Shown here one piece after another: positions 1 through 9,500 of a stretch of 64,000 nucleotides of DNA. Both the position numbers and the translations under genes were made by a program. The notes beneath the pieces were generated by a model, which searched no databases, had not been told where the DNA came from, and was given only the letters and a program-made list of their open reading frames with translations. Source of the stretch: Crocinitomicaceae bacterium (GTDB lineage Bacteria; Bacteroidota; Bacteroidia; Flavobacteriales_D; Crocinitomicaceae); assembly GCA_024643365.1 (NCBI GenBank), contig JAHENC010000021.1, positions 252,629-316,628 of the forward strand, given 5' to 3'. The stretch's first letter is position 1, and the number at the start of each line of letters is the position of its first letter.

Positions 1-1
1 T

Positions 2-361
2 TTCCATTTTGGACTCGATAGTTCCTATAACGTATCTGAAATTGTCGATGGACCGTTGAATCCCATGAATGGCATGTACTGGGCTTGGAATTCTGGATAT
101 ATTCAATTCAAATGCACAGGAACCTCATCCTCCATTCCCTTAACGGATCAAACTTTTGAATACCATTTGGGAGGATATCGTCACCCATTTGAAACGCAAG
201 AGTCTATTCAATTAACTATTCAAGGAAACACGCTCATCTTGGACATCAAACCATTTTTTGAGCAAACGGTCGATTTAACGTTGATACAACGTGTCATGAT
301 TCCTGGGAGACTGGCCCAATCCTATTGCCGAGAACTATCCAAATCCTTTCGCTCCGAATGA
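2..361 (+). CDS. MbnP-like copper-associated periplasmic protein (3' part only)
   Basis: The reading frame is open to the left edge, so the N-terminus lies outside the window; an internal ATG at 56 is not the real start. About 119 residues remain. The stretch NPMNGMYWAWNSGYIQFK matches the hallmark segment of the MbnP family (PF20243), in which a tryptophan lies in a Met/Trp/Tyr-rich loop next to a beta-sandwich core. Established knowledge: in methanobactin operons MbnP binds copper and one of its tryptophans is oxidised to kynurenine by the di-haem enzyme MbnH. Here the stop codon overlaps the start of a di-haem peroxidase-like gene (ATGA at 358-361), so the two are translationally coupled. 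That pairing strengthens the call. The match is by eye; copper binding is inferred. Confidence 0.72.
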   Translation, partial: FHFGLDSSYNVSEIVDGPLNPMNGMYWAWNSGYIQFKCTGTSSSIPLTDQTFEYHLGGYRHPFETQESIQLTIQGNTLILDIKPFFEQTVDLTLIQRVMIPGRLAQSYCRELSKSFRSE

Positions 362-1401
362 AACAAATGTTCATCATATTCGGGAGTCTTGTGCTCAGTT
401 GGATTTTCCTAGCGGGAATCCAAGACGAAACACCTTTTTATGTTCCCGAGAAATGGCCAAAACCTCATTATGACTTTACACAAAATCCACTTTCAAAGGA
501 AAAATTTGAATTGGGACGTACCTTGTTTTACGATGCTGATCTTTCCAGAGATAGCACCATTTCCTGTGCGAATTGTCACTTACAATATTCAGGATTTACA
601 CATATTGATCACTCTTTAAGCCATGGCATTGATGGTAAAATCGGAACACGAAATGCCCCTGTGCTTATTAATTTAGCTTGGCAACAGTTTTTCCATTGGG
701 ATGGCGGTGTGACTTCCTTAAATAAACAAGCCATTAACCCACTCACACATGCGAAGGAAATGGATAACCGACTAGACGAGGTACTGCGAAGATTAAACCA
801 ATCGTCCTTTTACCGAAATCGTTTTTACCGTGCTTTTGGTGATAGTGCGATTCAAACAGCATCCATGTTAAAAGCCCTTGCGAGCTTTACGGTATCCTTA
901 GTTTCGGCAAATTCAAAATATGACCAAGTCAAACGAGGTGAGTCCAACTTTACTAATCAAGAAAAATCAGGATACCAACTGTTTAAAAAGTATTGTGCTT
1001 CGTGCCATCAGGAACCATTGTTTATGAAGAATGAATTTAAATCTAACGGCATCGCGCTTGTCCCGTTACTCAATGACTACGGACGAATGGACATCACCAA
1101 TCGAAAAGAAGATTCCTTACTTTTTAAAATTCCTACACTGCGAAATGTGGAGTTTAGTTTCCCATATATGCACGATGGACGCTATAAACACTTGAAAGAA
1201 GTACTGAATCACTATGGAACCTTACATGAGCAGCAACCTTACTTCAGTAAAGAACTTAAAAAATTAAACCGAGTCCTTACCTCCAACGAACAAAAGGATC
1301 TCATTGCCTTCTTGAAAACATTAAGTGACCAAGAATTTCTCTTTAATCCTTTATTCAAATACCCGAAAAATGAGCGAAACGCAAGTTTTCAAAAGAATTA
1401 A
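358..1401 (+). CDS. Di-haem cytochrome c peroxidase / MbnH-like (MauG superfamily)
   Basis: The protein has 347 residues with an N-terminal hydrophobic export segment (about residues 3-20). It carries two c-type haem motifs, CANCH (C70, C73, H74) and CASCH (C213, C216, H217), the architecture of bacterial cytochrome c peroxidase/MauG proteins. The sequence after the first haem (GTRNAPVLINLAW, then FFHWDG) and PYMHDGRY near residue 280 are typical of the family. I chose the ATG at 358 because it overlaps the previous stop as ATGA and starts a better signal sequence; a TTG at 325 would add 11 unlikely residues. The MbnP-like upstream gene makes an MbnH-type role (oxidising a tryptophan of its partner) more likely than hydrogen peroxide detoxification, but both are possible. 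It acts in the periplasm. Confidence 0.85.
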   Translation: MKQMFIIFGSLVLSWIFLAGIQDETPFYVPEKWPKPHYDFTQNPLSKEKFELGRTLFYDADLSRDSTISCANCHLQYSGFTHIDHSLSHGIDGKIGTRNAPVLINLAWQQFFHWDGGVTSLNKQAINPLTHAKEMDNRLDEVLRRLNQSSFYRNRFYRAFGDSAIQTASMLKALASFTVSLVSANSKYDQVKRGESNFTNQEKSGYQLFKKYCASCHQEPLFMKNEFKSNGIALVPLLNDYGRMDITNRKEDSLLFKIPTLRNVEFSFPYMHDGRYKHLKEVLNHYGTLHEQQPYFSKELKKLNRVLTSNEQKDLIAFLKTLSDQEFLFNPLFKYPKNERNASFQKN

Positions 1402-1428
1402 CCTCTAACTTTATTCAAGCAGAACGAT

Positions 1429-2787
1429 ATGAAAAAAACGAACCTTTTATTCTTGCTAATTGTTTGCGGTCAGCAGGCAATGGCACAATTAAATCCAGCG
1501 ATTGAACATTGGATGATTAATTCATCTGGCATTACCGGAAGACACTACATTCAAGGTAATTCCACGCCCATCAATGAAACAACATTAGCAAATGTTCAAT
1601 CAGTTCAGTATTCGAACAATTGGGTTTATGTTACGGCGACAGGTGTACCTTCCTACATTACAGGTCCATTCATGGATGGCAATCCATCATTAGCAACCAA
1701 TCAAAATGCAATCTTTAAAATGCCGCTTAATCCAACCCAAAATACCGGAACGTTAACAAACACTACAGGTGGAAATATTGGGATCTTCATCAATGGCGTT
1801 GCATTATTTGATTACCGAGACGGCGTTGCATGGAATTCAAACACGAATTCATTATGCGGTGGTTTGCCTGGAATGTCTCCTTGTCCGGGTGGACCGGGTG
1901 CATCCTTTTCTTGGAATCGAGATGCCATTCCAGCCGAAAAAGCCGGTTTCGATTGTTCCAAAGGACATCCTGCGATGGGGAATTACCACCACCACCAAAA
2001 TCCAAGTGCCTTTAAATTAGACTTAACAGTTATTTCCAATGTGTGTGATTTATACGATGCGGATGGACTTTACGTCATTGACTCAATGGTTCATTCTCCT
2101 TTAATTGGCTACGCTTACGATGGCTTTCCGATTTACGGTGCATATGGGTTTAAAAACGCAGATGGAACAGGTGGAATCACTCGCATCAAATCTGGCTACC
2201 AATTGAGAAATATCACGACAAGAGCGGTTTGGGCAGATGGGACAAATGTTCCTGACGGACCAAATGTTAGCACAACCTATCCATTGGGTTACTTTAGGGA
2301 AGACTACGAGTTCATCAATCATGCTCAAGCAGATTATTTAGATGTCCATAACGGACGTTTTTGCGTGACTCCAGAATATCCAAATGGGATCTATTGTTAT
2401 TTCGCGACTGTGGATGAAGAATGGAATTCAGCGTATCCATATGTGGTTGGACCAACATTTTACGGTGTAAAAACAGCTGCAAAAGTGACTTCCATTTCTG
2501 AAACAGTCACAAGCTATACGTCATCAGCTGGAATAACCGAATTAACAGAAAATGAGTGGACAGTATATCCAAATCCAAGCAATGACATCATTATGGTGCA
2601 AGTGAGTAATCTGACCAATCAAACGTACTCGGTTGAGTTATACGATGCATTAGGGAAACAAATCCAAACTCAACAAATTGTTCAAGGAAGTACGATCGCC
2701 TATTTCAACGCAGATACACTTTACAAAGGCGTATATTACGTGAAATTGAAAGGACAAAACGGATCAAAAAAAATCGTGATCAAATAA
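1429..2787 (+). CDS. Secreted YHYH-domain protein with T9SS C-terminal sorting domain
   Basis: The 452-residue protein begins with a signal peptide ending near AMAQ (residues 17-20). The central region has the YHYH domain (PF14240): GNYHHHQNP, here with YHHH in place of YHYH, followed by GYAYDGFPIYGAYG. The last ~75 residues (WTVYPNPSNDIIMVQVS to the final KKIVIK) form a type A T9SS sorting domain, so it should be secreted and attached to the cell surface or released. It lies 27 bp downstream of the di-haem gene and is probably co-transcribed. YHYH proteins have no settled biochemical role; the histidine-rich motif and the MbnP/MbnH neighbours suggest a metal link, which is inference. A strong terminator follows. 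Confidence 0.82.
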   Translation: MKKTNLLFLLIVCGQQAMAQLNPAIEHWMINSSGITGRHYIQGNSTPINETTLANVQSVQYSNNWVYVTATGVPSYITGPFMDGNPSLATNQNAIFKMPLNPTQNTGTLTNTTGGNIGIFINGVALFDYRDGVAWNSNTNSLCGGLPGMSPCPGGPGASFSWNRDAIPAEKAGFDCSKGHPAMGNYHHHQNPSAFKLDLTVISNVCDLYDADGLYVIDSMVHSPLIGYAYDGFPIYGAYGFKNADGTGGITRIKSGYQLRNITTRAVWADGTNVPDGPNVSTTYPLGYFREDYEFINHAQADYLDVHNGRFCVTPEYPNGIYCYFATVDEEWNSAYPYVVGPTFYGVKTAAKVTSISETVTSYTSSAGITELTENEWTVYPNPSNDIIMVQVSNLTNQTYSVELYDALGKQIQTQQIVQGSTIAYFNADTLYKGVYYVKLKGQNGSKKIVIK

Positions 2788-2807
2788 AATTACTTCAAAT
2801 AATCTAG

Positions 2808-2840
2808 AAAAAAAGGCACATTCATCATGTGCCTTTTTTT
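2808..2840 (+). terminator. Rho-independent terminator after the YHYH gene
   Basis: A perfect stem is formed by AAAAAAAGGCACA and TGTGCCTTTTTTT with a 7-nt loop, ending in a T-run. It starts 20 bp after the stop codon and closes the MbnP-MbnH-YHYH transcription unit. Confidence 0.85.
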
Positions 2841-2980
2841 GTGCGAAACTGATTCAAATAGACATTTCCATCATTTTGAAAATGAAATATTCGTAAAAAA
2901 GGGCACAATATTCATTTGGTGTGGAAGGATATTCATTTGATGGAAAGAACTCGAAACTTAGTTCCTACATTTATTATGAA

Positions 2981-3187
2981 ATAAGGAGAGAAACAGGATT
3001 CTTTTTATATGTAGAAGTTGACAGGCTGCTTGGAGAGGCAGTTTCATTTTCTAGTTTGATAAGAGTTTAATAGTTTTTGTTGACGTCCCTCGGGAATATA
3101 TATAAAAAGAGCCTGTCCTTATTACTGAAAACGTACCACTCAGACTTTAATGTCTACTACTAGGAAGGGCTGAAAAGCCCTTTTTTT
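2981..3187 (+). ncRNA. Candidate structured non-coding RNA, possibly 6S-like
   Basis: The 398 bp between the YHYH stop and the 3' end of the minus-strand cyclase gene contain no convincing ORF. A long inverted repeat closes about 90 nt: ACAGGATTCTTTTTATAT (2993-3010) pairs with ATATAAAAAGAGCCTGT (about 3099-3115), with one small internal bulge. Inside are smaller hairpins: CTGC/GCAG around 3026-3041 and TCC/GGA around 3086-3094. Further 3' lie an AGAC/GTCT hairpin (around 3142-3155) and a plus-strand terminator (3165-3187) that serves no visible plus-strand gene. A long rod with an internal bubble is the shape of 6S RNA, which has a known flavobacterial variant, but I cannot test that match. 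The 5' end is uncertain. Confidence 0.4.
3165..3187 (+). terminator. Rho-independent terminator at the end of the candidate ncRNA
   Basis: AAGGGCT and AGCCCTT form a 7-bp stem with a GAAA loop, followed on the plus strand by seven Ts. On the minus strand the stem has no T-run after it, so it terminates plus-strand transcription, although the only gene touching it (the cyclase) is on the minus strand. Confidence 0.75.
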
Positions 3188-3926
3188 ATTGTATTTTGTA
3201 AAGTACTGGCCTACTCGGACTCGCATCATTATGAAAGGCAGCCAATTGTATTTCTAGAATATAGGTTCCATCCGCTACTTCATTTGGAACATAGATTAAT
3301 TCGGTAATCGTACGTTCAAAATTTGGTTTTTCCGGGACATTCCAAAATGCATGGTGGAAGGCCAAAGCTCCTCCATCCTCCTCTCTGTCCACAGAGGGTT
3401 GATCTACTAAAAAATGCTTCACACCGTATTCATTTAACAAGGCAACGACTTCAATATCAAAGTAACAAGGATTCGTTCCTGAATAATTCAATGATTTTTT
3501 TCCGATTCCGTTCGGTAAGGTGCGAATTAGAACCGCATCACTGAAGTCCTTTTGTAAATAAGGGGCAATTTGTGTTGCTTGAACAATAAAATCACCATTT
3601 TCCAATTGTACGGGATCAATAGTAATTAATGTCGCTCGATAGAAATATTCCTTCAAGACATCATTAACGGCATATACTTCTTGTGTAATGTGTCCACAAC
3701 ACTCGGTGTGTGTCCCGTGTCCGTGTGGATTGAAAAATACATCGCGAAAATTCACACTTCCCCCTTCTTGAATACTTCCGATAAATCCATTTGCACGAAC
3801 GATTTCCATTCTTGGTGGATCAACATACCAAGCTCTCACGTTATCTGTTGAGGCTTGAAGTGACATTGATAAATCAATTGCTTCACTTGTTTCAATAAAT
3901 TCGGATTTGGAAAGGTATAAACGCAT
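3186..3926 (-). CDS. Cyclase-family metal-dependent hydrolase (kynurenine formamidase-like)
   Basis: The 246-residue protein has no signal peptide, so it should be cytoplasmic. It belongs to the cyclase family (PF04199): the metal-binding HGHGTHTE motif lies near residues 68-75, and the C-terminal part has the family segment DQPSVDREEDGGALAFHHAFW. Members include arylformamidase (KynB) and other amide or ester hydrolases that use a Zn or Mn centre. No tryptophan-catabolism genes lie nearby, so the substrate cannot be named. The gene is transcribed alone and diverges from glyS with about 100 bp between the starts. Confidence 0.8.
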   Translation of the reverse strand: MRLYLSKSEFIETSEAIDLSMSLQASTDNVRAWYVDPPRMEIVRANGFIGSIQEGGSVNFRDVFFNPHGHGTHTECCGHITQEVYAVNDVLKEYFYRATLITIDPVQLENGDFIVQATQIAPYLQKDFSDAVLIRTLPNGIGKKSLNYSGTNPCYFDIEVVALLNEYGVKHFLVDQPSVDREEDGGALAFHHAFWNVPEKPNFERTITELIYVPNEVADGTYILEIQLAAFHNDASPSRPVLYKIQ

Positions 3927-3988
3927 GGAGTAAAAGTAAACATTCGCGACAATCTTTCAAAAATGACTTGTTGAAATTGTTTTCAGAT

Positions 3989-4022
3989 TTTGACGCTCAA
4001 ATCTTCAGAAGGGCTAACTTTG
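3989..4022 (+). promoter_or_regulatory. Sigma-A promoter of glyS, placing the start site at the start codon
   Basis: TTTG (3989-3992), 22 nt, then TAACTTTG (4015-4022) match the Bacteroidota consensus TTTG-N19-22-TAnnTTTG. The ATG of glyS is at 4027, only 5 nt after the -7 element, so transcription should begin at or within a few bases of the start codon: a leaderless mRNA. Confidence 0.6.
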
Positions 4023-4026
4023 TCAC

Positions 4027-5568
4027 ATGGATCAAAATCAAGACAAACTCAAGGACATTATCTCGCATTCAAAAGAATACGGATTTATTTTTCCCTCATC
4101 GGAAATTTACGACGGACTCGCTGCCACATACGACTATGGACAATTAGGATCAGAGTTGAAAAACAACATCAAAACGTATTGGTGGAAAGCGATGGTGCAA
4201 ATGCACGAAAACATTGTGGGAATTGATGCGTCTATTTTTATGCATCCAACTACCTGGAAGGCTTCTGGTCACGTTGATGCCTTTAATGATCCATTGATTG
4301 ATAATAAAGATTCCAAAAAAAGATACCGCGCGGATGTGTTACTAGAAGAATACATGGAGAAAATCCGTCAAAAGATTGAAAAGGAAGTAGAAAAAGGGAA
4401 AAACCGCTTCGGAGCTGATTTCGATGAAACACAATTCCGAGCAACCAATCCAAATGTCCTTCGAAATGCTGAGAAAATTTCTTCCATTGAAGGACGTATG
4501 CGTGAAGCATTAGAAAACAACGATTTAGAAGCTGTTCGCAACTTAATTGTCGATCTAGAAATCGTTTGTCCCGTTTCTGGTTCTAAAAACTGGACAGATG
4601 TTCGTCAGTTCAATTTAATGTTCTCGACAGAACTTGGTTCCGTTGCAGGGGATGCCTCAACGATCTATTTACGTCCAGAAACAGCACAAGGAATTTTCGT
4701 CAATTTCTTGAATGTTCAGAAATCCGGAAGAATGAAAATTCCATTTGGAATTGCACAAATTGGTAAAGCATTCCGAAATGAAATCGTTGCTCGTCAGTTC
4801 ATTTTCCGTATGCGTGAATTCGAACAAATGGAAATGCAATTTTTCGTTCGTCCTGGTGAAGAGATGAAATGGTACGCATATTGGAAAGATGCACGCGAAA
4901 AATGGCACAAAAACCTCGGTCTTGGTGCAAATTTATACCGTTTTCATGACCACATCAAATTAGCGCATTACGCAAACGCTGCGTGTGATATCGAATACAA
5001 CTTCCCAATGGGATTCAAAGAGTTGGAAGGAATTCACTCACGTACAGACTTCGATTTAAAGCAACACGAGCAATTCTCGGGTAAAAAATTACAGTTCTTT
5101 GATCCAGAATTAAATCAAAGCTATGTGCCATATGTAGTCGAAACATCCGTTGGACTTGACCGTATGTTTTTGTCAGTTCTGAGTGCTGCTTACCAAAATG
5201 AAAAATTAGAAGATGGCTCGGAACGCGTTGTTTTGCGCATTCCAGCAGTACTTGCTCCATACAAAGCAGCAGTGTTGCCATTGGTGAAAAAAGACGGACT
5301 TCCAGAAAAGGCACGTGAAATCATGAAGCAACTTCAGTTTGACTATTCCATTCAATATGATGAAAAAGATTCCATTGGAAAACGTTACCGCCGACAAGAT
5401 GCGATTGGAACACCATTCTCTATAACAATTGATCATCAGACCCTAACAGATAATATGGTCACTGTTCGAGATCGTGATACCATGGAACAAATCCGAATAG
5501 GAATTTCAGAAATTGAAGGACTTTTAGCCGATAAAGCTAGTTGGAAGAGCGTATTAAGCACCTTATAA
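4027..5568 (+). CDS. glyS: Glycyl-tRNA synthetase (dimeric, class II)
   Basis: The 513-residue protein is the single-chain alpha2-type glycine-tRNA ligase, which charges tRNA-Gly with glycine using ATP in the cytoplasm. Class II motifs are visible: motif 2 around residues 238-275 (GIAQIGKAFRNEI, then MREFEQMEMQFF) and motif 3 around residues 368-385 (ETSVGLDRMFLSVL). The C-terminal ~100 residues match the anticodon-binding domain (APYKAAVLPLV, then DAIGTPFSITID). The length fits the family. The next gene begins 7 bp after the stop, so the two may share a transcript. Confidence 0.96.
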   Translation: MDQNQDKLKDIISHSKEYGFIFPSSEIYDGLAATYDYGQLGSELKNNIKTYWWKAMVQMHENIVGIDASIFMHPTTWKASGHVDAFNDPLIDNKDSKKRYRADVLLEEYMEKIRQKIEKEVEKGKNRFGADFDETQFRATNPNVLRNAEKISSIEGRMREALENNDLEAVRNLIVDLEIVCPVSGSKNWTDVRQFNLMFSTELGSVAGDASTIYLRPETAQGIFVNFLNVQKSGRMKIPFGIAQIGKAFRNEIVARQFIFRMREFEQMEMQFFVRPGEEMKWYAYWKDAREKWHKNLGLGANLYRFHDHIKLAHYANAACDIEYNFPMGFKELEGIHSRTDFDLKQHEQFSGKKLQFFDPELNQSYVPYVVETSVGLDRMFLSVLSAAYQNEKLEDGSERVVLRIPAVLAPYKAAVLPLVKKDGLPEKAREIMKQLQFDYSIQYDEKDSIGKRYRRQDAIGTPFSITIDHQTLTDNMVTVRDRDTMEQIRIGISEIEGLLADKASWKSVLSTL

Positions 5569-5575
5569 GTCAAGG

Positions 5576-6463
5576 GTGAAAATAGCGTTTGGAATTATTT
5601 TTCTTGTTCCACTTTTCTGTAACTCGCAAATCCTGCTAAATCAGGCAGGTGAAGCATTTACGGAAACTCCCTTTTTTAATGTTGATGTCATTCGATCCAA
5701 TCACATTAAGTCCATTGAAGGGAACTACTCTACCAAAAAACCTGGTGAAGTCATTCGGGAAAGTACGGATTGGTTTCGCTACCGCTTTGATGAACAAGGT
5801 CGTCTTTTGGAGAGTCAGGATATACGAACAGTTAACCGAAAAAAGGACACGACTGTCCATCAATATAGCTACAATTCACTGAACCAACTTACGGAACATA
5901 GAAAAACAGAAAATGGTGGATACACCACAAGTAAATATGTATACGATTCCCTAAATCGACTTCAATCGGAACTAACCTATCGCGAAGTTATTCATATTCA
6001 GAACAAGCAAGTTATTCAATCAAATTTGGTGAATACTGAGTATTTCCAATATGCTATGCGACCAAATGAACGTGAACAAGTGCGCTATAATTCCTACAGA
6101 CTTCCTTACATGGATGAAGTGAGCTACTTCAATAAAGATGGTTACCTCATTGAGAAAAAAACAAATTACCGCATGAGCTCCATTGCGCACTCGACGAAAT
6201 TTTCTTACGACGAACATGGACTCCTAGCATCAAAAGCCCATTTTAACGACGAAGATGTCATTGCTGAACAAGAATGGAAATACCGTTACGATTCATTTGG
6301 GAATCTCATCGAGGTGCATTATTTCCGCTACGGGCAACTTCAAAAGGATCTTCAAATTGTTTTTGACACCAAAACACAATTATTAGGTTCAACGATTCAG
6401 CGTGATGTCGAAACAAATTCCCTACTCATCCTTAGGTTTACAAAAATTACATATTTCAAATAA
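5576..6463 (+). CDS. Secreted YD/RHS-like repeat protein of unknown function
   Basis: The 295-residue protein starts at a GTG 7 bp after glyS; this start gives a clean signal peptide (hydrophobic residues 4-15, cleavage near CNSQ). The mature part is made of short beta-hairpin units of the kind YDSLNRLQSE, FDEQGRLLESQ, YDEHGLLASK and YDSFGNLIEV, which resemble RHS/YD repeats. It lacks the conserved core and toxin tip of true RHS proteins and is far too short, so a toxin role is unlikely. No sorting domain is seen. It is probably periplasmic or lipid-free envelope-associated; I do not recognise a specific family. Confidence 0.6.
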   Translation: MKIAFGIIFLVPLFCNSQILLNQAGEAFTETPFFNVDVIRSNHIKSIEGNYSTKKPGEVIRESTDWFRYRFDEQGRLLESQDIRTVNRKKDTTVHQYSYNSLNQLTEHRKTENGGYTTSKYVYDSLNRLQSELTYREVIHIQNKQVIQSNLVNTEYFQYAMRPNEREQVRYNSYRLPYMDEVSYFNKDGYLIEKKTNYRMSSIAHSTKFSYDEHGLLASKAHFNDEDVIAEQEWKYRYDSFGNLIEVHYFRYGQLQKDLQIVFDTKTQLLGSTIQRDVETNSLLILRFTKITYFK

Positions 6464-6563
6464 CAGCAAGGAATTCAACAACTTCAAGAGAGTGATTTTT
6501 TTTCTCTTTGATTTTTTCGGAAATTTGGCATGAAAATAGGTAGAGCACCTAAAAATTCCGACT

Positions 6564-9500
6564 ATGAAAAAATTGTACATTCTAAGCATACTCTTACTAA
6601 GTATCTCTTTTACTCACGCACAACGAATCAACTACGACATCAGTTCGAAGTGGTTTTTTGGATTAAATGCAGGTGTTACATGGAATACAAATGATGTGAA
6701 AAATGTCAATAGCTCCGGTTATGGACTCGTTCTTGGTCGCTCCTTCAACTATAACTACGGTAAAATAATTAGTTTCGACCTACGTGGTCGCTACCTTGCT
6801 GGAACCTGGGTTGGACAAGACACAAGTGCCTTTTCTTTATCAAATTATCAAGGTGGTCCATTGGATAGTTACCACAGCGATAGCAACTCCATTTACGTAA
6901 ACAATTTCCAAACCGACGTGCGTAGACTTGGCCTCGAACTCGTTTTACACCTGAACCGTATCCGAGAAAAGACAGGAGTAGATCCGTATGTTTTTGGTGG
7001 AATTGGCTTGACTTGGACTCAAACCTACGGTGATTTACTCAACACAATTGACTCAAGTTCTCTATACGACTATTCGGCTTTGCAGCAAACTGGACCTATC
7101 GGACCACAGTTACCTTCGACGTTAGATGGATTGTATGAAACACGTCTTGATGGCGGCTTTAACAATCAATATAATGTAAGATGGATGCCAAGCTTAGGTT
7201 TTGGACTTGGGTATCAAGTTGGTAAAAGAACAAGCTTGGGTATCGAACACAAAACAACTTTCACCAAGGGAGATTCCTTCGATGGATTCATTTCTGAAAG
7301 TCCTCGTCTAAAAAATGATTGGCACCATTACACTTCCGCTTACCTGAGAATTAATTTTAAATCCCGCGGAGGAAATACTTCTGAGAACTCCTCTAGCAAT
7401 GTCAACAATTACACTTCGACAACGAATTGTCCAAAGCCAGTAATTACGTTGGTTTCAGGTAATAATAGAACCGTTACGAATAGTCAATACCGCATTGAAT
7501 TTAAAGTCAGTAACTTATTGAATGCCAGCGGAGCAAGCTTCCTGAACGACCAAAATCAACCGGTACTTTTTAATTACAATGCCTCCACAAATGTACTGGA
7601 TGCGATGGTTTCATTGCATGATGGACAAAATAGATTTTACCTGACGGCTAGCAATAATTGCGGCAGTGAAACAGCGACAGTTCTGGTAACGTTGTTGAAT
7701 TGTGTTACTCCTACCGCTTCGTTTACGAGTCCAAACGGTGGCAATATCACCGTGAGAACAAACGATTTTGCGTTCAGCGCCATTGTTCATGGTGCAGTAA
7801 ATGCGAATGGAATCAAATTAGTGATGAATGGAATGGCATTAAACGGGGCTACGTACAATCAAACAAATGGTTTGATACAACGCGCCATCACTTTAGTGCC
7901 TGGAGTTAATACCATCCTATTGACCGTAACGAATGACTGTGGAACAAATACATACACCGCAACAATCAACTACGACAATTGCGCACCGGTAAGCCTGCAA
8001 TTCTTAAATCCAAGTGCTTCGGGGACAACAACGAACTCCTCAAACTACACGATCAGTGCTGCGCTAACTGGCAGCCTATTAAATGTTCAAGTGAAAGTTT
8101 TCCAAAACGGAATTCAAATCCCGAATGTGGTTCTTCAAGGGAATGGTCAAATTCAAATACCAACAACCTTGACTGCCGGAATAAACACCTTCAACGTTGA
8201 AGTCAGTAATGGCTGCGGAAACGATGCGGAACTTACCACGATAAATTATCAAAATTGTATTGCCCCTGCTATTTCCATTCAAAGTCCAACACAGAATCAA
8301 TCACTAACGGCATCAGCAAATGCAATTCGCTTGAAATCCACAATTAGTAACGTTGCTTCAAAGCAAAACATCAAAGTGATTGTAAACGGAATCGAGCAAT
8401 CGAATTTTACCTTTAATGCTACAACAGGTGCTCTTGAATTGGGATTAGCTCCAATTAACGGAAGTAATAGCATCACCATAACTGCAACGAACAACTGTGG
8501 TTCAGATGTGGAAACGATTCAATTTAACTACATCAATTGTACGGGAATTACACCAAACGTGAGCATCCTTTCTTCAGGAGGGACAACGAATTCCGCGATT
8601 TATACCTTACTAGCGAGCACGGTGAATCCTGGAAGCATTTCGCAGACCGGACAATCAATCACGGTAACACAAAATGGTTCACCGATTGCATTTAACCAAA
8701 TTTCAGGTCAAATTAATGCCATAACAACGTTGATACCGGGAGTAAACACCTTTGTAGTCACGGCAACTACTTCTTCATGCGGAACAGACTCGAAAACGAT
8801 TACCGTCAATTACAACAACTGTATTGCACCGCAAATCACTTTAATTCAACCGACTACAACCGGAGGAACAACCAATAATGGAACACTTCAATTTAAAGCA
8901 AGTGCAACAAATATTGTTCAATCGCAAAATATACAGTTGGTTAAAAATGGACAACAAATTCCGTTCACTTTTACAAACGGGATCATTGATGCGAGCATTG
9001 TATTAACCAATGGCATCAATACCATTACATTAACGGTAAACAACACATGCGGAAACGATGCCGAAACGTTTACGGTGAACTATGTTCAATGTACACCACC
9101 AACCATCCAATTAAATTCGTCGCTTCCTTCAGGAACTACTGTGACAAATGCTAATTTTCAGTTTAGCGCGATTGTACTAGGGGCAACAGCTCAAAATATG
9201 AGTTTGAAACTAAATGGTGTTTCCATTCCTTTCAATAATGGAAATGATGCTGTAACTGCAGCATTGAACCTTAGTCCAGGTTTAAATACAATTATTTTCA
9301 ATGCTAGCAATGATTGTGGAGTTGATGTCGAAACCATTACAGTGAATTACGATAACTGTATGGCTCCATCTATTTCCAATTTTTCGGCAAATCAAACGAC
9401 GGTAATCGCAAACCCTACACAAACCATTTCAGCGAATATTGCACATGCAACGACACAGAACATCATTTTTACGCAGAATGGGATTCAACGTCCGTTTAGT

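Noticed and set aside
325..357. TTG start 33 bp upstream for the di-haem gene
   Set aside because: It would add residues without hydrophobic character; the ATG at 358 overlaps the previous stop and gives a better export signal.
3186..3926. Functional link between the kynurenine formamidase-like cyclase and kynurenine formation in MbnP
   Set aside because: MbnP chemistry takes place in the periplasm, whereas the cyclase has no signal peptide and is on the opposite strand with its own transcript. The shared word kynurenine is probably coincidence.
5576..6463. RHS toxin or polymorphic toxin
   Set aside because: Only a few YD-like units, no RHS core, no toxin domain and no immunity gene next to it.
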